Source: Acestrorhynchus altus (lineage: Eukaryota > Chordata > Actinopteri > Characiformes > Acestrorhynchidae). From it: a DNA stretch of 64,000 bases. The DNA is taken from positions 29,705,889 through 29,769,888 of the forward strand of contig CM067510.1 in NCBI GenBank assembly GCA_034509495.1. The letters are read 5' to 3'. Of this stretch, positions 47,085 through 58,900 are shown piece by piece. The position numbers and the translations under genes were made by a program. Under the pieces are notes generated by a model. It made no database searches and was not told the origin of the DNA. It saw only the letters and a list, made by a program, of their open reading frames with translations. The number at the start of each line of letters is the position of its first letter. The first letter of the stretch is position 1.

Positions 47085-47410
47085 TGCTCTACTGCGCATG
47101 CGTTCAGTGCCGGCCTGAACCTGCTGCTGTGAAAGTGCGGTTCTGCAGACAGACCACGCCCTCTCCCCAGGCACCGCCCCCCAGACACTAGATCCCGCCC
47201 CCCACTCACTCACACGGAGCTGACAGAGAGGAGGGTCAGAGAACAGCTGGACTGGTCTGATTCTGACTGTGTGCTCACACTGGTCATGACTGCTGTGTGG
47301 AGTGGAGCACCAGACAGAGTTCTGTCTCTCCTCTGCAGGATGCTGAAGATTAAAGGACGCTGGTCAGTCTGAAAGTCCTGCTCTGGTTCTGCAGGCTCTT
47401 CAGTGAAGTT
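47085..47410 (+). promoter_or_regulatory. Putative radil promoter and 5' UTR
   Basis: A GC-rich island follows an AT-rich stretch. It has an NRF1-like TGCGCATGCG at 47093-47102 and GC-box-like sequences near 47154, 47174 and 47194 (CCCGCCCCCC). No TATA box is apparent, which fits a TATA-less vertebrate promoter. The transcription start cannot be placed. Confidence 0.5.
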
Positions 47411-47541
47411 ATGATTTCCACTGAGGGCATTTTAATGCCATCCAGGAATCAGCCCCCATCACCTGCGGTCATCTCTCCCCCCACAGCTGCCCAGGGCTCT
47501 TTCTCCAAGACCCGGAGGAAGCAGAGCAATGGGTCTGTTCA
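47411..47541 (+). CDS. radil: radil coding exon 1
   Basis: Encodes MISTEGILMPSRNQPPSP to RKQSNGSV plus two bases, ending in a GTAAGT donor (phase 2). An in-frame TAA at 47351-47353 with no ATG between supports this start; a second in-frame ATG is at codon 9. The segment is Pro/Ser-rich with a basic cluster (KTRRK) and is not conserved, so it is supported by phase fit to exon 2 rather than by homology. Confidence 0.75.
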
Positions 47542-50500
47542 GTAAGTTTCTCCTGCTTCACTGAGAACTTCAGCTTTTCTGCTGCAAACCTTAAACATCA
47601 TCATTTCATAAAGACCATCTCCAATAGAAATGTATCAGCTGAAGCACATCTGTGTCCAGTGTTCATTCATGTGCAAAACTTTCTCTTCCAGTCTTTTCTG
47701 TTCCTTTTCTTCTTTTCTCTGCTCTTCTCTTCATCTGCCTTCTCCTCTCCTATTCTCTCTTCTTCTCTCCTCTCTTCTATTCTCTTCTTTTTTTTATCTC
47801 TTCTTGTCTCTTCTCTTCTCTTGTCCTCTTCTCTTTCTCTTCTCTCCTCTTCTCCTGTCTTCTCCTGTTCTCTTCTTTCACCTTATCTGCTCTTCTCTTC
47901 TTCTCTCTTCTCTCCTCTGCTGTTCTCTCATCTCTCCTTTAATCTTCTTGTCTCTTCTCTTGTCCTTTCCTCTATTCTTCTCTTGCCTTTATCTCTTCTC
48001 TCCTTTTCTCCTCTCACCTTCTTTTCTCTTCTCTCTCTTCTCATCTTCTTTTTTCTTCTCTTTTGTTCTCTTCTCTCATCTTCTCGCATCTCCTCTTCTC
48101 TCTTCTTCTATTTTCTTTTCTCTTATCTTTTCTTCCTTTCATTTCTCTTCTCTCACCTTCTTCTCTCCTCTCACCTTCTCTTTTCCTTTATTCAAATCTT
48201 CTCTTCTCTTCTCTCATCTTCTTTCCTTTTCTTTTTTTTTTGTTGTTTCCTCTTGTCTTCCATCTTCTTTTCTGTTCTCTCTTCTCTCTCTCTACTTTCT
48301 CTGTGTATGCCAGTCTCCACTGTCTGTAACCCTCTTTTGGCTCTCCTTTTCTTTCTGTCTCTCACCCTCTCTCTCTCTCTTTCTGTCAGCCTCTCTTTTG
48401 TTCTACCACAAAGTCACACTGTCACTTTCATTTCATAAATAATAAGTAATAGTCCATGCAGTAAGACCTTAAATGGATGGTGGACCTTACCATGTCATTG
48501 ACCAGAGAAGCCCACTGGAGTAGAACGAGTTTTTGAGCTTCTTACTGGAAGGAAACCTGCAAAGTGTGGCTCATATATGGTGCTGATGCAGGTCTTAAGG
48601 CCCAACCGCGAGACCCTCGTGGTTCTTAACTAAGCAGATTACAGGATCAGTGGTAATCTACAGACGGCTCTTTGATTTGTTCAGGGCGAGGTTGGTGCAA
48701 GGTACCGAGTTTGTGCATTTCCAGATTTGCCTCAGCTACCAGCAGGACCTAGGCTGCTGCTGTTCAGCTCATCAGAAGGACATTGCTGGAATGGGGGGGT
48801 CAACATGATGAGTGATGTGGTTCTGAAAAGTCTCTAGCAGATGTGGTTTTGTACGTTTGTTCTACCAGCGCTGTTCCGTCACACCTGCCCGTTTCTGCCC
48901 AGGTCTAGTTCATCCAGTGGCACAGCCAGGTCATCGGAGAGTGTGGGATTCAGACAGCCGTCCAAGAGCAAAATCCGCCGGCATCAGCACCGCCTGTCTT
49001 CTGTGTTCAGCCGCAGTGTGCTCAGGGCCCGTGGAGAGATGGCCTCAGCAGGAGAAGACCTGGCAGCGAGGGACGACCCCTCTGAACTGTCCAACCACAT
49101 CACAGCGCCTGGCATTCTGAAGATCTTCGGTAATGAGATCTGCGAAGGTGCCAACTATAAAAGTGTCCTGGCTACGACCCATTCCAGCGCCAAAGAGCTG
49201 GTGAAAGAGGCTCTAGAGAGGTGAGGGCAGCCTGATACTGGACTCTTGAGTATATGGTGATACGATACACGTGACCACCTTTAGATTGTCAATGTTCTTA
49301 ATATTAAATAAATCGAATCGACACAACTTTCCCACTTACGTCACAATGTATTCAGTCAGCCAAGGAATTGTTGGTGTCAGAAGTGGGCTTCTTCAGTTGT
49401 TTGCACTGGACATACATGAAACTGGTAAGATTGGTGTTACTAAGCAAATGCTCGCAGTACGATAACCATCAATGTTCATACTACGATACCTAAATCTGAT
49501 ATACCGCAGCCCGGTTCCTAACAGTTCTGTTATTTATGAAAAATGGACAAAAATACAAAAGTACATTGTGTAGGCGATTGTAGAGTGTAATCGTCTAATC
49601 CTTGTTAACTACATTCATCTCAAAACTCCAGTGCATAGCTAAAAAAGCGTGGGATTAGGGATGGTCAACTGCATGTTTCATTACAAAGAGTGTAATTAGT
49701 CCTGTTTAACTAGATGTAGTTTTATGATCAATTAAAGGTGGTAAAATGTTACACAGTGCATGACATTTAAAGGCATTTTCTCAATGCCTTTAATAATGTT
49801 TTTTTTTTTTTTTACACAGACAAAATGCACCATTAGTGGAACATTCTTAAAAACTGGGATTGAAATACCTTCTTATTCTATTACAGTGATTTATATGAAA
49901 CATTTACTGCACTTCAACTAATCAAACACTGCTAATTACACTCTTTGTAATACAACATGCAGTTGGTCGTGTTATGTACAAAATATACAGTAACATTGAT
50001 CACAATGAAATGTAATATTGTCATATCGTCTTCCCCTACTGTTAGGCAGAACCGACATCATTTACGTATAGCAGTATTAAAGCAGCACTATGCAAGAAAG
50101 GGCATTTTTTGCTCCTGAGCTCCCTCTAGAGTAAGCAAGTGTAACTTGAATTTTGAAATGAAAATCAATGAAATCAATCAGTCTTATTTGGACTGGTTGA
50201 TTGATAAGGGAGGCCCTCATTTACAATACAACGTTTACAATACAATACGAGCCAAAACATAAAATAGTGATTGTCAGAGAAAAAAAGAAAAAAGAAACGA
50301 ACCAGCATTTTAATAACACGTATATCAGGAATATATTATAAGAAAATCCTAAAAGCACTAAAGAATGATAAGTCATAAGGTGACAACAGATGAATAAATA
50401 AAAGCTAACTTAACCCAATAAAACTTATATATAATATAGAAACTATATAATTTATAATAGATTAAAAAAAATATATAAAATAAATAAATAAGCAATAATG

Positions 50501-53500
50501 TAAACCAATGAAATGTTCTAAACATGCATTTCTGAACAAGCTGAGAGACCGACCTCTTACTGAAATATCAAATATGACAAATTGTGAGCCGAGAGTGGAA
50601 ATGACAGAGAGGCTGTTCACTCTGTTACAACTCTGGAATCTGGTACTTTAGGGTGAAGTTGAAATTTAGTGTTGCTTGCTTGATCATCCATGTAATTCCA
50701 CTGGATTTTCCAGAGCCTGGAAAATATAAAAGAATGTTTAAGGCTCTTGTTCATATATATAACTACACAAAGCTTTCACTGGCAGATTGCATGTTTAATC
50801 CTCTCTCTAGGTGGGCAGGATGACCCACCCTCTCCATTAAGGTTTTTGGCATGTTAACAGCCATTCAGAACAATCTGGTAGTGCTTTAAATGACTGGTGT
50901 AGTAGAATTAGCGAGCACTCCCCAGCACTGTAATGGGGACTAGTGGGAATTAACAATGGACACATTTACTTTTTGTTTACATAAAAAAACAAAATACATG
51001 ACAAATATACTGGAGATAACTGGTGCTTGGCAGTTAGGAAGGAAGCTCTACCACGTTACCTCAAACATCATAAAGTCCTACCTGTCATTACCTGTCATGT
51101 ACCTACACCAGTAGATCAATTTGAATACTAACGTTTCTCCTTGTCCTCCCATTAAACTCTAGGGCAGAACAGGACTAGCATGATGAACGAATAATCTGAA
51201 TATTCAGAAAGCTCATTATTCATGACACTAAGCTACCAGTAGAGGAACGCAGATCATGTGACCCTTATCAGACCCATATTTTCATCCCCAAATCAATCTC
51301 TACATTGAAATGATCTGTGCTTATGATACTGGTTTTATTAAAAGAGGAAAAGTGGCCGGATCATTGTCAGATGCGGGTCTGTATGAAATTGACTGCCCTG
51401 TAAAATTCATAGCTGCTGGAAGTGAATGAGCATCCCTGGGGATTTGCAGTTAAATACTGTAAAAAGATTTAAAATGTTTAAAAAAGCATGAGCAGGCGGT
51501 GTGTGAGGGTGAGTAGACGTCTGTTAGAGCCACGGTGGTGAAGGTCTCATTTGCTTTGGAGATGTGGGAAACTGGAGCTGCAGTGAATTCCTTGGTGAAT
51601 GCTAACCACTAAGATGCTGACTCTGATCTTTCAGAAACTGGATTTCTTTCAGTTTTCAAATATTCCACAACCAGACGTAGTTGGTGTGTGTGTGTGTGTG
51701 TGTGTGAGTGTGTGAGTGTGGGGGGGTGGTCTAGGTTTTTTTGTTTTACTGCATATAAAAACAGTAAATAATAAAGGATAAAGGACTCTTTGAACAATAA
51801 ACATTAATCTATTTGACCTACTAATTTGCCATTAGTATTAGGACATGTGATTCAGTGATCGGGATGGAATGGGGGTTCTGTAGTTAAGTGTGAGAAACTG
51901 AAGTGTGGCTCCTTATACACTTCTCTGGAGAGTTATAAGGTGCCGTAGAACGCTTTTATTGAGTAAGCTGTTAGTTGATGTATGGATATTAAGTATGAGA
52001 CTGTGGCTGGGGTACCGGTCGCATTTAAATCGATACAGTACCGGTACACACCAGAGTAATTCACTGCAGATGTCTGGCCATGCTTGATGAATCCCCGCTG
52101 TTATATAAACACAGAGCAATGGGTTCCTGTGCTGTAAGTGGTGTTGGTTAGTGTTCTGTTCCACACTGTGCTGGGCTGATGTTCTCTCAGTGTGGATCAC
52201 GTTTGTGTAACCCCGGTGGTAAAGGCTGATTTGACATAAAACAGTACTTTTTACCATTAAAAGCACTGGCTTTGTGAAAAAAGTGATACGCCCTTAGCCT
52301 CTAGGCATGGTATAGCTGAAGCGATTGTAGTGAGGGAGCTGATGTTGGAGGGAGGAATGGCAAAAGCTGGCAATCTAGGGGTTTACTCTTGCACAGACAC
52401 TTTCTCGCTTCCCCAGGTTTAGCCCCCACCAAGGGAATTCCCAGACTCCTCAGAGACCCTGGCTCAAGCCCAGATCAAATGTTCGATCTGATCATTCCAC
52501 CTGAGGGAGGGAATGTGTTTCCCCAGAGATCTCTTCGCAGAGAGGCTTCCATGCCTGTTTTACAGCTCTGTGCCAGTCATGTCAGACTTTCTCTTAAAGA
52601 GACCACAATCTTTAAGGTTCGTGGCTTTTCTACTCGCATGTATTGAAATCTCTATATTCAACTATGCCCGGTTAAGAGGGATTCCATTTTCGATCTTGAA
52701 TCAGTCAGATTCCTCTACTAAATGTGTTCTTCAGTATCTTTAGTGCAGAACGACTACACCACTGTGTTTTCACAGGTACTCTGTGAGCAAGACTGAGGCT
52801 GACGCCTACGTGTTGTGTGACGTCATCGGCTGCATCAGTGAGCAGGAGTGGAGGACGGAATGTGTGCGAGTTGTTGGGGATAACGAAAGGCCACTGCTCC
52901 TGCAGTCACTGTGGAAGCCCAGAGAAGGTTACGCCCGGCGTTTTGAGATCCAGCGCAGAGCCATCGTGGAAGAGAAGTGCTCCAGAGACAAAGATACAGT
53001 AACCGCAGGTATGACACGGCTTCGTTGAACTACTGGGAAGGCCATCACCGTGAGTGTGTGTGCATTTGGGTCCTGGAGTGCCTGTGGTTTTGTGGTTCTC
53101 CTGCTCAAGAACACCTGATTCAACTCACCTGTCATTTGCCAGCTGCCAACTGTGTACCTGGCACTCCAGGACACAGGGTACTTAAGCAGGGCCCTTGTAT
53201 TCCCTATACAGTAGTAATGTGATATCAGGAAAGGGAACCTGACGCTTTCCTCCGAGCATGTTGGCTGCCCAGCAGTGATGCAAGGCTGGCGACAGTTCAG
53301 AAAGAGGTGGACATGTGCTTGTCTTCACCCTCCTAGTGTTGGGAGCATCATATGTGATGGGGGAGAGTTCTAACAGGGTTGGGTAATAGATCATTCCAAA
53401 GGCAAAAACTTAACATTTCCTCTCCCGGTGGTTCGGAATCTTCCTGCTTGGTCCACTTCACAGGGAACGCACCTCGGAATGTTCCTCAGGATTGCCTACC

Positions 53501-55896
53501 CTTGATATATGCTGTATATCCACACATCTCTGTTGCCAGGCCAACGTTTAATCTGAGTTTACTTATTTATTTTCCTTAGACATCCCAGTTGAGCTTGCTT
53601 CCTGCACACAGTCCATTTCACATTCTTAATGACTTTGGCTCATGCACAAGACACCACTGTTCACTTTGAGACCGTGAACATCAACGTCAACATATACTGC
53701 CCATCAAAAATATGGGGACAAATCGCCCACGTTTTCAAGTGAATTTTAACATGAATGGTTCTAATAGCAGTGTCTCTTTTACAGTCAAGTTCTAGTTATT
53801 TCTCTCTAGCACGGCCTGTCAGGTCTTTTACTCGGTCACTTATTGCTTATTGCTGTCACTTGACTTCTGCAACATTGTATGAGTGCCAGACCTTTGCAAC
53901 TGGTCCAGAATGGAGCAACACAAGTTCTCTTCAGTCACGTCATCCCACTGCTTTATTCCCTTCATATCAGATTTAAAACCCTGATGTTGGACTACTTAAA
54001 AAATAAAAAAACAGATCAGGATGTTGGATGTTCAAGCTGTGTGTGTGTGCATTTGCACATCTGCATCAGCAATGGGTGCAAATGAAAGTAGCTGAATAAA
54101 TTCATTAGAATGTGTTTTTCCTGGGTGCTCCCAATCCACAGGGATCAATGCTCAGGCCCGTAAGCTGCAGAAGTCACGCTTGCGGGGGAAGTCCATGGCG
54201 CTGGTTGGAGGTTTGGTGGAAAGTGGTCTCTGGAGGAGCCGCAGTGAAGCAGACCTGAGGGCTGATACTCAAGGGCAGCATGAGTCCTCCCCTGAGCCCC
54301 AGAATGGCCTTAAGGGCCAATCACAGGGAGAGAAATTGGGTGCCCACAAAGCTTCGCACTGTCCAGCTGGCGAAAAAGAGGAGACAGAAAGCAGCGATGA
54401 CAACTCCACACAGTATTCCATTCACCCACCCCTGCACTTCCCCTACTTCCTGCTACTGCAGGGCTTCAGTTACACACAGGTAGTACAGATCACCCCTTCT
54501 GAGAACACACACACACTCTCTCTCTCTCTCTTCCCCCTACCTTTCTCTTCCCTGCCTTATCCAATACTCCTGCTTTATTCTAGAATTCCTAACTTTTTTG
54601 GGATATTTTGTGTCTCATATTTTGGTGTCTCCCTCAGTTCCTATATTAAAGTACATTATAAAAACTGCCTTGTGGAATGTACTTGATTATCATTCCCACA
54701 TAAATAATATTACATTAAGCATTAGTTTTCCAAACAGGGATTAGACCTAGTCCAGGTCTGCCCTACCCAGGCAAAGAGGCAACGTTTAGGCACCTGTGCC
54801 ATTCTGGAGCCCCAATACCCATATTGCCCCCCATTTATTTTCATATCAATATAATGTTAATAATGTAAATATATCCAAACTTGACCCACATGAGTTTAGT
54901 ACTTATCTCTAATGTCCAGGGAAGGCTTCTACTAGATAATGGAGCATAACTGTAAGGATCTGATGTTGGATGATCCAGCTGTGAGTGCATTTACACATCT
55001 GTGTCAGTAAGTAGCCGGATGCTTTCATTAGAAGGGTGTCCACAAACATGTGGACACTTACCATACAGGAGCACTTTGTACATCTGTTTCTCTGCAGACT
55101 TTATTCTCCTCCTTTCACCCTGATCCCCAATGGTCAGGACCCCACAGGACCACCACAGAGCAGCTATTATGTGGGTGGTGGGTCATTCTCAGCACTGCAG
55201 TGACACTGACACGGTGGTGGTTTGCTGGTGTGTGTTGTGCTGGTATGAGTGAATCAGAAACAGCAGGGCTGTGTCCACTCGCTGTCCACTGTATTAGACA
55301 CTCCTACCTAGTTGGTCCACCTTGTAGGAGAGACAGAAGAGACAGAAGCTCATCTGTTTCTGCACAGCTCGTGTTGTTCATCCATCCTTCATCAGTGCTC
55401 AAAGGACGCTGCTCACAGGACGCCATTGGCTGGAGATTTCTGGTTGGTGGACTGTTCTCTGTCCAGCAGTTTGAACACTCCAGCGGCACTGCTGTGTTTG
55501 GTCCACATGTACCAGCCCAACACACACTAACGCAGTGTGATAGTGAGGTATACTGAGCACACTATGTGTGAAAATGAAACACTGCCGGCTTTTTGCCAGC
55601 TTTCTTTGACCCCCTAACTTTGGGTCACTTCAGCCGATGTGACGTCAGTGTGCCATGGAACAAAGCTTTATTCCATAACACTTCAATCCCATTGGAAAAG
55701 AACACAGAGCCAAGCCGAGTGCCAGGCAGAGGGGAAAATCCCCTGGAAAAACAGCCATGTGTGCAAAAATCAGCTGGATATAAACACGGCACAGGAAGTA
55801 GTGTGTCGAATGTGAGGTGTCCAGAGGGTGGACACATTTCCTGACAGATTAACTTTGCCCGTTGAGTGATCAGCCCCACACAAGTTCACACACAAG

Positions 55897-55948
<52 letters not shown>

Positions 55949-58900
55949 AAGAGATAGCATTCAGAAACAGCTATTCCTAAAAACAGTGTGACAGACAGTT
56001 GCCTGTACTTTTTGAAGAGAAAAAGAAAGTAGATAAACAAGGAAACTTGCAGGATTATAAAGTAGTAAGGACTTAAGATTTACACTTAGGTCTGGGTGAT
56101 ATGGACAAAAAAAAAACCAACTTATATAACTTACAATATATTTTTTGAATGGTGATATACGATATATGATTAGTTTTATGCCCCCTCTATAGTGTGCACA
56201 TGAGAGTGTGAATGGGGTCAGAGTGGAGCAGAGTAGAGGAGGAGCTGAGAGCATTGGACCAGAGCACCTCAGCCTGTATCCCCCTCTGTTTATATCTCGA
56301 TATAGATATAAATATCGATATATTGCTCAACCCATATCCTGCTCTGTTTATATCCTGATATAGATATAAATATCGATATATTGCTCAACCCATATCCTGC
56401 TCTGTTTATATCCTGATATAGATATAAATATCGATATATTGCTCAGCCCATATCCTGCTCTGTTTATTTCCCGATATAGATATAAATATCGATATATCGT
56501 CCAGTCTGCTCAGTCGCGCAGTCCTCTCTGTTTATATACCGATATAGATATAAATCGATATGTTGTTGTATTTTGTAAATGGGAGGTTGGTACATGTGAG
56601 TGAAATTAATCTCAAATACTATTAAATCTTCTTTCAAAAGCAAATCTGAAACAACCAAAACAAGGCTGGAAAACAAAGTATATCCTAATCCACAAAGCTG
56701 TTACAGAACAGACTCTGCTAACGATATGTTCACCCCCAATATTTACATACTAGTGAAAGGCCCAGTGAGAGCTGAAGCGGTAAATTGTGACAACCTTTTT
56801 TTTGGCTTGATAAGGTTTGCCACTGCTGGTCCATCCTCAGACCACTGGAATACTGTCCTGTCTACAAGGTCTAATTACGTAGTTTTAAATCTCTTAAAAA
56901 CCAGATCTTAAATGCACAGAGACTTTTATTTTAGAAAATGAATTAAAATAAATATTACAACTGTTAAGAAAAAAAACAAAATGACTCGGTCTGACATAAA
57001 ACTTTTTTTAATGTTGTTTTGATGTTGTGGTAGATTAAATGATTAACCAAACTAATTTACAACAGGTCATGGAAGAATGATAAATGAATAAAATAAACAA
57101 TAACAATCATAATTGTGTTTAGCATTTTGTTTAAGCGCTGGTGGACCACACAGAAAATGATGTCACCCACCCAGATACTGGGATTTAGAAGAAAATCAGA
57201 AGGGAGGGGCTGTTTCATTGCTCAAACAGTGTTCAAATTTCAGAATAAAAGTCCTGAGAAGGGATAATACTGATACATACATATATAATTAAAAAAATCT
57301 GTGACATTCAGGTTGTTCTTTTATTTTATTTGGACCACTGCCAGGTATTTTGAACAACTTACTATTATAAATATTCATGTTGTTGTAATCATTACAAATG
57401 ATAATTGATTTTTCAGCTAAAAAACACTGAATGACCAATTCCCAACAGGATTTCTATGATTTAAAGTGTCAGTCTCCTTTCCATTCAAAGCAGTGCTGCT
57501 TCAGCCAACACGGCATCACCGCTTTGAACTGCAGGCCTACCATGACTCTTTACTACTGTCTCATTCCCCTGTGGTCCTCCTGCCAGTCTTGCTGTTTTAC
57601 ATGGAGCTTCATCTGAGAGGAGCAGAGAGCTACTGTCAGATCTGTGGCTGAGGGGTCTGTTACCTGTAGATGGTCCAGATATGGTGCCGTGTATGTGTGG
57701 CTGTTTATTGTTTTAACACCCGTGCAGTGGAACAGTGAGCAGTGTGTGATGGAATTAGAGCTACAGCACGTGACCATGTGTTTATGCAATAAAACTTGCA
57801 CTGAATTAGTGAATTTAGTCCATTTTGTTAAAAGGCTGTAAAATAACAAAATAATTGCTTTAAAGGGCCTTTCAAATGTCTTTGCATACTGACTTCCACT
57901 GAGAACATCTTCTAAGCTAAGTTTTTCTTCAACCTAAACTTTCATGCATGAATTATGAGAATATAAATCCCAGATTTATCCCAAACGAGTGGTTCTCCTT
58001 TAAGGCTGATTAAACTATTGAGTTGAATAGTTTAATTCAAATGATTGCGTTGTTTAAGAGTTTTTCATGTGTCCGCTGATATTAGATTAACGGGCCAGGA
58101 AGTAAGGTCAGGAAGTTAGTCATTAAATATGTAAGTCAGTAAGTAAGTCTGTAAGTCAGTATGTAAGTCAGTAGGTCTGTAAGCCAGTAAGTTATTATGT
58201 AAGTCAGTAACTGAATCAGTAATCAATAGGCCAGTAAGTAAGTCTGTGAGTAAGTTAGTATTGAAGTCAGTGAGTAAGTCAGTAGGTCAGTAAGTCTGTA
58301 AGCCAGTAAGTCAGTAAGTTACTATATAAGTCAGTAACTGAATCAGTAAGTCAGTAGACCAGTATGTACGTCTGCAAATCAGAAAGTAATTCAGTTAGTT
58401 GATACGTCAGTAGGTTAGTTAGTAAGTCTGTAAGCCAGTAAGCAATTATGTAAGCCAGAAAGTAAGTCAGTAAGTTAGTATGTATGTCAGTAGGTTAGTA
58501 AGTTGGTAAGTCAGTATGTCAATAAGTCAGTGAGTCAGTAAATCACTAAGTCAGTGGTTCTCAATCCTGGTCCTGGAGGACCACTGCCCTGCTTGTTGTA
58601 AAGTTTTCCCTAATTTCAGCACAATTGATTCTACTAACCAACTAACTGATGAGCCCTTGCTGAGCCAGGGCTGGAATTGAGAACCACTGTTCTGTATAAT
58701 AGCAGTTCTATATAACAAAGTCTGTCAAAGACATTTAACTGTAGCTTATTTTTGTACAATCATGTGCAAAAACTAAGAAACTCCATAGAAACCTTAAACA
58801 TATGAAAATGTTTAATATTTATTTTAATAATACTGAGAGATGGAATGAAGACAAATTAGTGTAGAGATCAGAGATTTAGAAGATCCTAGGCTGGGCAAAT

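Noticed and set aside
47630..48442. 270-residue open frame in radil intron 1
   Set aside because: It is pure Leu/Ser/Phe from the polypyrimidine tract, open in two frames at once; no real protein composition.
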